From NCBI GenBank assembly GCA_038503035.1, contig JAVSML010018985.1:62001-126000 (forward strand): a DNA stretch of 64,000 nt, written 5' to 3'. This document shows positions 41,869 to 52,093 of the stretch, in pieces. The notes under the pieces are model-generated. The model had not been told where the DNA came from and made no database searches. It worked only from the letters and a program-made list of their open reading frames with translations. The translations under genes and the position numbers were made by a program. Positions within the stretch are counted from its first letter, which is position 1, and every line of letters starts with the position of its first letter. Origin of the DNA: Crocodylus rhombifer. Its lineage: Eukaryota; Chordata; Crocodylia; Crocodylidae.

Positions 41869-42850
41869 GGTTATTGCTTTGATGTGGCAACAGGTGGAAT
41901 AGGCTCGTACCAGTCAGGTTGAGGCTAAATTTGCTGACGCTAGGGGTCAGCAGCAACTCTCTTTTCTCTAAGGTCGATGATAATTCAGTGATTTCATTGT
42001 ACGGGGGTTTTAGTTGCCTTTTGCCTCTGAGTTGCAAAGGCACTGAAGCAATCTGAGCTGGACTTTCTTGAACATATATTACCTATATAATGCCTCAGGT
42101 TTACACGGCAGATATTTTGTAAAGATTGGTTGTACTGGTTTGCTGTAACGTGGAAGTGTTTAGCTCATTTTTCCTGAACTGCTTACTTCTGCACAAGACC
42201 TCCCCAGGGCGGATAAGTAGTCCCCAGAGAGCTCTCACCTTATTTATTGCTAATATTGCATAGTGTACAGTGAATGAGCAGGCCTCTGAGTACCAGCCGT
42301 TCTCTTTCACTGTATATGGGCTTGCTTTTTCTGACATAAATAGTAGAACATGACACATTTGAATGAGAGATTAGAAAAATGTATATAACGTATTATACAG
42401 CTCCTAAAATGGTGTTAAAAGAATGCTAAGGTTGTGAAGTCAAATATTTAAAAAAAAAAAAAAAAAAGAATGGTAGAATGAAGGTACTTTCTCTTCTTGC
42501 CAAGCAAACCCATCACTGCATGTGGAATTACCATTTTTTTCATAGTGTTCTTACTCTGGTATCAATGTACTTTGCACACATTAGTGGATTAGTGGAACAT
42601 ACAATCCCCATTTTATACACTACTGGGTGCCCAGTTTTGAGACCTGTAGAGCCTCGCTTTTCGGACTTGTTTATCATTTTCTTGCACTTCATATATTCAG
42701 AACAGTGTAGGTACTGTTGGCCAGCCCACACTTTCTGTGGTCTTTCTTTCCTCTGGGTGTTGCTTCTGGTCTGCTGTTTGGCCATTGACCCAGACCCTTC
42801 CCTCATCATCACTGCAGTCTTACTCCCCTGCCCTCCAGCTTCCTTTGCCC
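41869..42850. other. Unique-looking sequence with an A-run
   Basis: A run of 18 A lies near 42450-42467. No upstream gene-like sequence suggests a processed pseudogene. No repeat or gene was recognised. Confidence 0.4.
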
Positions 42851-42855
42851 ACAGA

Positions 42856-43035
42856 ACCCTAGAAAAGTAGGGCTGGCAGGGCTCTTGGGAGGTGACATTA
42901 GTCATACCGTCCGCTTGAAGCAGGATCAGCCCCATCAGAACTGTTCTAGACGCGTGTCCATCCAGCCTGTACTGGATAACCCTCTTGTGCATCCATCAGA
43001 CGAGTGCTTGAAGACAACCGGCACACTCAAATAGA
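42856..43035 (-). mobile_element. CR1 LINE 3' end (minus)
   Basis: 'agaaccctagaaaagtagggctggcagggctcttgggaggtgacattag' is the inverse of a CR1 terminus like that at 29311-29395. Inverse 3' untranslated sequence follows to about 43035. Confidence 0.6.
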
Positions 43036-43183
43036 TCTTGTACCCTGTGGCATTGCCCATGTCCTGCCACTGCATCTCTGTTCCCTTTGTTTTTGCTTTT
43101 AGCGAGTGCCTACCTCTCCTTCCCTCCCACTCCGCATTTCTGTGGTATCCCTTCCACTAACCCTTTGGCTTTTGTGTCTGTAC

Positions 43184-43275
43184 AGAGAGTAAGCTCTTTG
43201 GGACAGGAATTGTCTGATGCTGTATGTGAAGGAGCACAACAGGACCTTGACCGTGGTCAGGGTTTCCAATACAGT
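43184..43275 (+). mobile_element. L2/CR1-like LINE 3' end
   Basis: 'agagtaagctctttgggacaggaattgtctgatgctgtatgtgaaggagcacaacaggaccttg' follows the order of the same LINE 3' end as at 39.37 kb (taagctctttggggcaggga...tgt...agcacaa.agg.cct). Confidence 0.5.
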
Positions 43276-46200
43276 AACAGGCCTTTGCTGACTCTTTCAG
43301 TGAAATATTTATTTTTGCAGCACCACAGATGTGCATATTTGCTTTACGGACACCTGAGAGGGTGAGTCCCAGACCTGAAAAGCTTGCTGACACCTGACAT
43401 GAAAAATATTGCAAGATTAAGTGTAGGGAGGACAGAAGTTGCATGAATACTGTCTCTTGGTGACTTAGATTAATTGCTGTTCATGGATTTTGTGTTGTGC
43501 TCTCCAGCTTTAAGGAGTACAGTGCAAAAGACTGTAGCTGTTCAACAAAAAAGGAAGGGTAAAGCATTCACTGCAAGGGTGAGAAGGGTTGTCCATGTTT
43601 TAGAAGCCAAACAAGTATTCTGAATAGATGTGATGAACTCAGTGGAAGGTAGTGGATAAACACCAGGCTGACTGTTTTTCTACAGGATTTAATAGTGAAG
43701 ATGGCACTGTGGTGGGAGTGCTGCATGGAGGGATAATGTGTCCTGCATTGATGACGCTGTTGACAGAAATGACTTCATTACGTGCCTCCTGATGCGATGC
43801 AATTGTCCCGGTGGAGTTCTGTTGCCAATGTGTAACTTTATAATGTTGACAGCTTGCTAGAACCTTGTGTGACCTGGTGAAACACTCACCTCGGCACAAT
43901 TCGGTGTCTCCTCTTACTCTTTCAGTTGTCCCATGTCAGCAAATGACAAAAGGAAAGATAAAATGTAAGTTAGTGATGGGAGAACTAACCTCTGATAAGG
44001 GCAGTCCTGCAGTCGAGCTAAAGCGTAACTGCTTTGGCTGCTGATTTAAACCACTTCATGTGCAGGAAAGCAGCTGGTATAAATACATGGAGATATTTCA
44101 CGTTTGCTGTTTTTAATTTTACCCTTCTGCTTGTCTCCATCTCTTGTACAGTGCACTAGTTATTCAGATTGACTGATTTATAATACAGTTGTTATGCTTA
44201 CAGCTGTTTACTGAGTCTGTGATTCTTGTGTTAATAGAAGTTGCAGGCAATTCAGATTTCTTTTTCCCCTTTGTAAGAATATCTGGAATTGCTTTGAGCG
44301 CTGCCTTTCTTTGAAATCTTCTCTCTGATCCATACCTTGCTGCGGTGTCTAGTAGGGCTGGCCTCAAGGGGGGGGAAATCTGACTTGGGAGTTGTTTGCA
44401 AAATCTTTATATAATATTGTGCTGGTTGACTTGTAAAGAGAGATCTGGAAAATAGTTCCCTTTGCAAGGACAGTGTTTCTGGCCAAAAATGTCATTAGTA
44501 GAGTAAAACCATGCATCATAGGAACCCTCTTCTCAGTTGAAAGAAAAGCTCAGCCGTGTACACAGAGGAGGGAGGCTCCCCTTCCCTTCTGGCCTGCGTT
44601 GCTCACGTACTTGGGCTCATCCTTCTGGGGAAGTTTCTTCTCATCTGCCCAAGGGCCGCTGCTGAGGGAGAGGTTGCTAATGAGCTGGAAAGGCAGCATG
44701 AGCAGCAAGGGAGGGAATATTCACAGGCCTGAAAAGGTTCTAAATTAGTTGTGCTTTCCTGGAAAAAGAGCAAAGGCTCCTCAAGGAAAACCCAGCGAGG
44801 GAGGGCTGTCGAAGGAGCCCTTTGTCTGGTTACACTGGCAACCACTATAATCTCTAGGGGCAGGTACAGAAGTCAGAACATCAAAATCAAGCAAAATAGT
44901 ATCCACATCACATGGCACAAAAGTGAGCTCTTAAAAGGCCTTTCCACCAGGGCAGGCTCTTCCCTGGGCATGGTTCCCAGGGGCTAGAGATCCAGACCAG
45001 TTAAAGCTTTAAGGATCACAACCCAGACCTGCTGAAAAACAGCTGAACACCCTACGGGTGCCAGGGTACATGTGCAATGAAAGTCTGTCTGGATGAATAC
45101 CCCGTGTTCAGTACCAACTGCAGTTCCCAAATGGTTTGAAGGCAGAGCGCGCTTCACAGCGATCCAGCCATTGGATCACTAAGTACCACCAGATGCCAAG
45201 ATTTGCAGAGAGCTGCTTTCTGACACTTGTACTTGGCAAGACGGCTGCATGCTTTTCTTTGATTATTAAACATTTATGTTGTGTTAGCGCAGGGAGGCCA
45301 GCCAGGTCCTACAGACAACAGTCTCATTCACTACAAACCCTGATTCATTCCTTGAGCACCATCCATATTGTGCATTAGATGAGTCAAGGGTCCCGTGTAA
45401 AAACAATAGTATTATGATCATATAATTAATCTCAGTTAATGTACTATAATGCACACGCACAAGAGGCCCAAATGAAGGTTGTGCAGACATCCTTAATTTT
45501 CACATTTCTTCAGTTTTGAATACTTAATTCAGCAACCTGAACTGCTGTGCAGTGCAGAGGCCTGGGGAGATGTCCATGTGCCATATGTATGTGAGCACAG
45601 GTGCTTTTGTTACCTGGGTCTGTTGGGGTTGTATGCACATCCTGTGCCCTTATGCTTCTGCACCAGTGGCTTCAGCCTTTTTTTCTTTTTCCTCTGTCTG
45701 CTTCTGGCAATGAGATGGGAACCTACAGCTGTCCAACCTGCTGCCTTTTTCTTAGCTTCAGACTTATCTTTAAGAAGTAGTTTAAATAAATACTTCTTCT
45801 ATCTCCTGATCTAATTCTTTAACTTTGACATTTCAAAACAGCAGCTGAAAACTCTCTATCTACAGCAGGTCAAGGCACTGGAAGCAGGTCAAGGTATGGA
45901 AATCCGCTTTCTAGAGTAAGTATAGCCACATGAAGACTTATTCTAGAATAACTCTTTTGCTAAATTTCTAAGTGGTAGATGAGGCCCATGAAATTTGTGT
46001 TGTTAAAGAATGGCATTGCCAACCATTACGGAGCCCACAGATGCATCAGCAATACTAAAACAGACCTAAAAAATGTCAGCATGGACCCCTCATTGTAATT
46101 TGTTAGCATGAGGACACCATCAGCCAGTACCATTACTGCAATACAGCCCTGAAACATGAAAGGGGATGAAGTTAAGTGTTGCTAGATTTCCCTTGCAACA

Positions 46201-46649
46201 ATTGATAACCTTTCTTTCAAAAGGGGAGATTCAACATCTGAAAACTGTAGTGGCCCTTGCTGTCCTGGCAGTGGCTGGAGTGCCCCCTTAACACAGGACC
46301 TGACACATCTCCCTTGTGACCTCTCAGATAGTATTTAGTGCTGGGGACCTGCACTCTGGCCTCCTAGAGCCTCACCCCTTCCTGGCTTATCGCTGTTTTC
46401 AGGGGCCTCAAGTCAACATCCACCAGAGCTGTTGAATCACCTAAGGATTTAGTGGAAAATGTCTCTTGGATCTGCTGGGCCTTTCATCATTTCCTTTCTC
46501 TTCACTGAGCTGGGCTAAACCAAGGAGATAACACTCACCACTCTCATCCCTTTGGGATTTGGAGTTTCAGTCTGTCTGTCTTGATTTTTCCCTGTTTGCC
46601 ATCCTGGTTTCAGGATAGTAACTTTGGCTGTTGAATGTCTCTGAGTGAA
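43276..46649. other. Unique-looking sequence
   Basis: No gene was recognised. 44900-45250 has an interspersed-repeat feel ('agtgagctcttaaaaggcc', 'gttaaagctttaaggatcac') but no family was assigned. An exon-like stretch at 43321-43361 was considered and rejected. Confidence 0.35.
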
Positions 46650-48118
46650 GATATAAGTGCAGTCAGGAACAGCATCATGTTAGGGGTCTGCTGTAGACCA
46701 CAGAGTCAAGAGAAGTAGTTTAATATGATACTCTTGGAAACAATGAAAGGGCAGGACCTGGTGGTACAGGACACTGCCATGTACCTCTATCAGCTGGAGA
46801 ACCAACGTGATGGGACAGAGGCATCAAATTCTGGGAATGCTTCAGGCAGCCTTTCATATCAGAAGCTGGAGGGATTTACTATAGGTGCTACTTCAGATTT
46901 GGCTTGCACCAGCAGGTAGGAATAGGTGGAAGGAAGTTTGGGGGAGAGGAACTGTAAAATGACAGAGTTCACAGTTCCCTGGGAAGGAAGGTGAGAGCCT
47001 CAGAATAAGGAGAACAGGGAAAGCAGACTTCAATAAACTTGAGGAATTCTGGCCTGTTGGGTCCTTGGGGAAGAAAATATGAGGGATAGAGGAATGCAGG
47101 CAAGCTAGTAGTTACTGAAAGAGACTGTAATTAAATAGATAATGGCAAACTATCCCTGTGCAAAAGGAAGACTGCAAGTTTAGCAAGAGACCACTGCAGC
47201 TAACGATCTGAAATCGAAAAGGATTTGTACAAAAAGTGGAAACGGGAATATGTGGGTAGGGATGAGCATAGAAGCGGAAGACATGCCTACAGGGATAAAA
47301 TCAGAGAGGCTAACGAGCAAAATGCATTTTAATTAGCAATCACTATAAAAGGCAACAAAAAAGATTCTAAAAAAAGTATTAGACCTAAAAGGAAAGCAAA
47401 CAGAAGCAGGTCCATTACTAAAGGGGGAAGAAAATCAAATAAGTGATTATGCAGAGAAGGCTCAAACATTCTAAGCTTTCTTTGCTTGCTCCTTTACAGA
47501 AAGGTAAGCTAACCAGATTAAAAAAAAAAAAAAATTGAAAACATAATTTTAACAAGGAGATAGGAGTGCAGGCCAGGATAGGAAAGAACATGTTTAAAAT
47601 ATTTGAGTCAGATGCATTCAATTTGGTCGGAGACATGATGAGATTTCCCCTGAAGTCCTGAGAAAGTAACTTAATTGATCTCTGAACTATTGATGATGAA
47701 TTTTTAGAACAGGAGATGTCCCAGAGTGCTGGAGAAGTGCTAATGTAATACCTGTCTCTCGGGGGGGAAAGGGGGGGCGTGTAAAAGGTAGCCCTGGGAA
47801 TTATAGAGCAGCCAGTTCAACTTATATCCTGGGAATGTTTCTGAAGCAGAGTACTGTATTAAACAATCAATTGGGAAGTACCTAGGAAATGTTAGAATGA
47901 TTTTTAAAAAGACAGCCTGGGTTAGTCGAGGACAGATATGTCAAACCAGTCTGACTTCCTTTTTCGACACAGTAATTCGCCTAGTGGGTACAGGGGAAGC
48001 AGTAGATGTGAGAGTCGGAGTGTATCACATCACAAATGCTTTTGATGCTGTCCCACGTGACATTCCCATCAGCAAACTAGGAAAGTAGGGTGTAGATGTA
48101 ATTACCTCAAACCTTAAA
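46650..48118 (+). mobile_element. Old CR1 LINE, ORF2 endonuclease-to-RT region (degraded)
   Basis: Ordered blocks over 1.45 kb: 'ggggtctgctgtagaccaca' (46683 on), 'gcagacttcaataaacttg' (47023 on), 'gactgcaagtttagcaagag', 'cactataaaaggcaacaaaaaagattct' (linker), 'gattgatctctgaac'-type fingers, 'aacaggagatgtcccagagtgctggagaagtgc' (47708 on), 'ctgggaattatagagcagccag' (NYRPVS area), 'tatgtcaaaccagtctgactt' and 'acaaatgcttttgatgctgtccc' (F-KAFD area). It ends at about 48118 before the C-rich stretch. No intact frame. Confidence 0.65.
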
Positions 48119-48500
48119 GAATGCACCCCATCCCACCCACTCCTGCTTCCCAGCATCTCCCCATCCTGCCCAGCTGCATTTCTCAGCCTTCCCAACCCTG
48201 TTCACACCTCGATCCTATGCAGACAGACACACTCTATCCACACTCCGGTCCCACCCTCTTCCACTCGCTCCCGTTCCCTGGCGAAGCCCTCCCTACTCCT
48301 CCAGGATCGCTCCCCGTCCCCACAGAAAGGCTGTGGCTGTCCTCAAAACCCCATCAAGCCTTCCCTCTCTCAATGAGCACTCAGTTCAGTTCAAAAGACC
48401 CACAGCAAGAAAAGAGAGGCCCTCTGGCCCTTCCGTCACCACAAAGAACAATGACAAAGGGTGCCCGGGAGCGTCACCACTTATGAAGGTAGTAACGAGA
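48119..48500 (+). repeat. C-rich low-complexity stretch
   Basis: Pyrimidine-rich from 48121 to about 48360 ('catcccacccactcctgc' and similar). A 121-codon proline/serine-rich frame is compositional. Confidence 0.4.
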
Positions 48501-48589
48501 CGCTCTCATTGCTGCCAGTTAGTCTCTGAACATGCCTATACACATGCAGCGAGGCTGCGCTGATGCACTGTGATTATAGCACGTCAGAG

Positions 48590-48800
48590 CGTGGTAATTA
48601 CTGCACTCCAGCCTCACGTGTATCAGCATCCCTGTGCTGAAAAATGGCAGCAGTGGTGCTTGAACTAAACTTGTTGAAAGAGCTTTAAAGTGCCCACACC
48701 GCCATTTTTCAGCATGGGGATGCTGATATATCTGATGATCTGGGCGCTTTAATTAGAGTGGCTTTTGGAGCTGCTCTAATTAAAGCACCCCCCACGCCCC
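48590..48800. mobile_element. Palindromic MITE (copy at 48.6 kb)
   Basis: The arm 48621-48648 ('tatcagcatccctgtgctgaaaaatggc') is the inverse complement of 48701-48728 at 26 of 28 positions. A second hairpin pairs 48744-48758 with 48774-48788 at 14 of 15 (GCGCTTTAATTAGAG). Core 'atggcagcagtg', then 'gcttgaactaaa', matches the inner arm at 10.17 kb. No coding capacity. Confidence 0.65.
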
Positions 48801-49920
48801 CGAAAACATGCATAAATACCTGAAGGTGCCGCCCTGCCCTGACTTTTGTCTGATTTCAGATGAGCGTGGCTAACTACCTCTACTCATTTTCCAGTCTGAA
48901 TCACTTCTTGTTTTTGTCTGCCTTTGTTTTCCACATGCCCGGGCCCCTTTTTCTTTGCTTTCAGTGATTAAAAAGCTTATGCAAGTGTTGTTAATGGTTG
49001 GCTTGTGTGTAGCGCCAGGGATTGATCTTGATGTGGTCAGTAAGACATAAAGAGTGTGCATGCGCCATTTCCCGTACTGGAAACCTCCACTCAGCTCCGT
49101 TCAGAAGTGTTGATTGTTTTTCAGTCTTTTAGCCAGTTTTCTTTCTGTAGGAATGTTCCCTTCTAAGCCAGCTTGAATAAATAATGCTGTTCTATAATCG
49201 GAAGTTGTCTGCCTAGGATCATGGATAAATAGGATTGCTTTATAATAATAGCGGGGGCTGGTTGCACTGCTGTTTCAGTATTAAGTAGCACTTAACGGTG
49301 ACAATGGCACTTCCATTATGAGACACTTTTTTTTAGTTGCTTTATAAACCTTGCCAAACCCTGATTGTTCGGCTGAAATTTTCCATTCCAGGTGTATGCC
49401 TCTGGCACGATCATTATGGAAATTTCACCGAAATTGGGTTACGTATGGACCAGGGAAAATGCTAACCCCTCATCCCCCAAAACCCCCCAACAAAAAACCC
49501 TGCCAAACCCACAAAGAAACCCCATGCTGGTAAACATTTCTTAGAAAGCTTCAGTGCACCTGTACTTTAGAGGAGGGAATCAGAGTTCAGCAGCAGGTGG
49601 AATTTTTGTTCGGGTGATGTCTTTTTTTGTTCAAGTGAAAATCTATCCAGGTTTGGCCAAGCCTTGAGCCTTTGAAAAGGAGCAGTTGTTACATGTTTAG
49701 CAGAGGCTTAAATGCGATCAGCTAAAATCTCCAAAGACTCCTTTTGTGTTGGGCATGCTCCCACCCAAGCATCAGCTCTACTTTTTCTGCATCGCAGCTT
49801 CAGGCCGCAGAAGGACTGTTGGCTGTGGTCTGGGAGTGCAACTGGAGATTAGTTTCCTATGCTGTCAGCAGGCCCCAGGAGCATGGAGAGGGAAGTTACC
49901 TTCTGCAAATACAGAGAAAA
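48801..49920. other. Unique-looking sequence
   Basis: No gene or confident repeat was recognised. Confidence 0.4.
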
Positions 49921-49921
49921 G

Positions 49922-49992
49922 GGCACGTCTACATGTGACTTTTTAATGCGCATTAGCCTAGTTAACGCACATTAACAAACATGTAGATGTGT
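49922..49992. mobile_element. 70-bp near-complete palindrome (miniature DNA element)
   Basis: CACGTCTACATG (49924-49935) pairs with CATGTAGATGTG (49980-49991) at 11 of 12; inside, TTAATGCGCATTA pairs with TTAACGCACATTAA. TAATGCGCATTA (49944-49955) is itself a perfect 12-bp palindrome. The outer block resembles the ends of the 6.28-kb element. A minimal, solo-end derivative of a DNA transposon is the likeliest identity. Confidence 0.55.
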
Positions 49993-50080
49993 GAAAGTGA
50001 TCTCCGGCAAGCTCTCGCCCCCTCTAGTGCTGATCCACATAAAGGATGGCAAGCTACAAGACGAGGCATGCAGTCAGTGT

Positions 50081-50155
50081 CACCGCTCGCTCAAGTGGTA
50101 GAGCTCTGTGCCATGGACCTGGAGATCCCGGCCTTGGGCTCTCCTGTGGGGGAGC
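50081..50155 (+). mobile_element. tRNA-like SINE head (or tRNA pseudogene)
   Basis: 'gctcgctcaagtggtagagctc' (50086 on) has the A-box layout of a tRNA D-arm, and 'ctggagatcccggcc' (50119 on) sits where a B-box would be but departs from GGTTCGAATCC. No good acceptor stem could be paired. A decayed tRNA-derived SINE is more likely than a functional tRNA. Confidence 0.4.
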
Positions 50156-50984
50156 CGCCTGGCTGAGTGCCTGAGAGAGGCTGAAAGTATTCACCAATTT
50201 TGCTTGAGAGTTTTTGGATGCTGTGTTGCCAGCTGGCATGGAGAGGAGTGAGCGTGGGGCTAGGCACCCCAATGAGCTAACCAGCCCCAGCTGGTGCTGA
50301 GCGGGCTGTCTGGCCTGACTGGCTACACCCCCTAAGCAGCTGCCCTCCAGGTGCCTTCCTGCTGGAGCAGCTTCTTTGCCCTGCTCATCTCCAGCCCTGG
50401 CTCCCGGATCCTGGCTTAGTCTTTCCCTCTGCTCCTCCCCTATCTTAGTTTCTCTTCCTTTCTGGCTGCTCCTGGTTCTCATCATGCCTTCTGCATCTTG
50501 GTGGCTCCAGTTCCTGACTTTACTTTTTGGATATTTCCCCCAACCCAGGGGCCTGACTTACCTACTCTACACCTCACTCCTGACAGATTTTTCAGTGCAT
50601 TTAACCTCATACGGCCTGTTGTGTGTTCAACACAGCTTCATTGACTCCAGCTGAGGCTGTGAGTGCCTAGCACTTTTATCAGTCAGAGCCCAGGGTCTCC
50701 AGAGGATGAGAGGCATGCGATTTCTGATCACCAGGGATCCTGGTTTTTCCTGATTTAAAATGGCAAATTCTCTGATTAAAATATATATAGGTATGAGTTG
50801 AATGCAATGTTTTATTGATATATTTACAGTTTTAAAGCAACTTGGAAGCCTACCAGTGCTTCAGTCACTATAATAAAATAAATTCTAAATACCTATACAT
50901 TTTGGTATTTGATTTTGGGTTTTTTATTATGGAAAATCAGAGCTTCTCCTACCCCTTTTGCTCACAGAACGCAGGTCCAGGCCC

Positions 50985-51125
50985 CTCACTCCCAAGCCAC
51001 AGCCCCCCAGCCCTGCCAGTGCCCCTTGCTCCCCACCCACACCCCCCTGGGCCCTGCCCGTGCTCCTCACTCCCCGCCATAGCCCCCTGGCCCTGCTGGT
51101 GCTCCTTGCCCCCCCCCCCCCCCCC
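50985..51125. repeat. C-rich tandem repeat inside the hAT element, ~43-bp unit, about three copies
   Basis: Units share 'ccacagccccc-agccctgccagtgc-ccttgctcccc'; the third ends in a C run (about 51109-51125). It accounts for the proline-rich plus-strand frames and glycine-rich minus-strand frames here. Confidence 0.65.
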
Positions 51126-51863
51126 AGCCCTGCCAGAGGGGCTCCTCATCTGCCGGGTCTGCAGCCCCTTGCCCCCCACAGCAGCACCCGAGCTCTGGCT
51201 GCTGCCCACGGGAGGTGGTGGCTGCTGCAGCCTGAGCATGGAGCCCGGCTTGCTCTCCCTTGCATGTGACACAGCTGGAGTGGAGCCTGTGGACAGGGGT
51301 GGGCTGCAAGCTGTGGGCTCAGGCTCGGGCTCCCCCAGGGCCCCTGCAGCCCGGCAGGCAGGACACGGTGCTGCAGGGCTGGGCGGGGGAGCTCCTTGCT
51401 GCTGTGAGCTCCGCACTGCCCTGGCGATGTGTCCCCTGCCTGCCCTGCAGCAGTGAGGGGCAGAACCCCATGCTGCCCTCAGAGCAGCATGGCACTCACA
51501 GCAGCAAGTAGCTTCCCCGCTGAGCCCCACTCTGCCCTGCCACGCTGCGTTCCACCCGCTGGGCCCCAGGGGAGAGCAGCAGGGCAGGGAGCCTCATCCT
51601 GCCCTGTGCACAAATCTGGGTCCCCTTGCCATCCCCGGGAGTGCGTGCAGTGGCGGGGAGCCAGCCCCACTCCCTACCCCCTGGATGAGCTGCCTGTGGC
51701 TCTGTCCCACTTCCTGCCAGGGCTTTGCAGCCACATATTCTGGCCCTGGGCTCCAAGCCCCCTAGCCCTGTCCAACTCCCTCCTTCTGCCCCTGTGGGGG
51801 CCTCAATCCCCCCCACCCCCTGCACTTACCTATGGGAGCTGCTGTCCAGGCAGCCCGGTGGCT

Positions 51864-51883
51864 ACGTGCATATATATGCACGT
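51864..51883. repeat. Perfect 20-bp palindrome
   Basis: ACGTGCATATATATGCACGT equals its own reverse complement. It lies in the GC-rich interior of the hAT element. Role unknown. Confidence 0.85.
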
Positions 51884-52093
51884 GGCACCTCTGCCTGAGC
51901 ACCCTGTCCTGCTCCCCCCAGCCCCTCGCAGGATGAATCTGCCAGCCTGCATAGAGCTTTTTGCAAAAGTGCAAAATCCACGTGTTTCTCCGTGAAATTG
52001 AGAAATCCGCATTTTTCCTTGGGTAAAGGGGAAAATCCACGTTTTTGTCCATCTCCCCGTGGGAAATGTAAAATCCAGATCCCTGCTGATCAC

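Larger units (their letters stand above)
50732..52085. mobile_element. 1,354-bp non-autonomous hAT element with perfect 8-bp target duplication
   Basis: CTGATCAC occurs directly at 50724-50731 and 52086-52093. Between them the ends are CAGGGATCCTGG and, inverted, CAGGGATCTGG. Subterminal AAATCC occurs four times at the right (51974, 52003, 52033, 52071) and related 'cctgatttaaaa' / 'tctgattaaaa' at the left, as expected for transposase-binding repeats. The interior (50950-51950) is very GC-rich, with a 43-bp tandem repeat, a 17-base C run and a 20-bp perfect palindrome. Frames up to 204 codons show no transposase or other domain. Intact duplication suggests a relatively recent insertion. Confidence 0.82.

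Noticed and set aside
42449..42467. Long A-run as the tail of a processed pseudogene
   Set aside because: No coding-like or transcript-like sequence precedes it and no flanking duplication is visible.
43321..43361. Exon-like stretch with acceptor 'atttttgcag' and donor GTGAGT
   Set aside because: Its open frame is phase 0, which does not join to the 40.27-kb candidate exon (phase 2); joined in phase it meets TGA. No homology was recognised.
47520..47534. A-run as a LINE or SINE tail
   Set aside because: It lies inside old CR1 ORF2 sequence and is best seen as local slippage.
50842..51530. Overlapping frames of about 200 codons on both strands, proline- or glycine-rich
   Set aside because: They lie in the GC-rich tandem repeat interior of the hAT element. 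Low-complexity composition explains them; no transposase motif (such as the hAT C-terminal dimerisation region) is visible.
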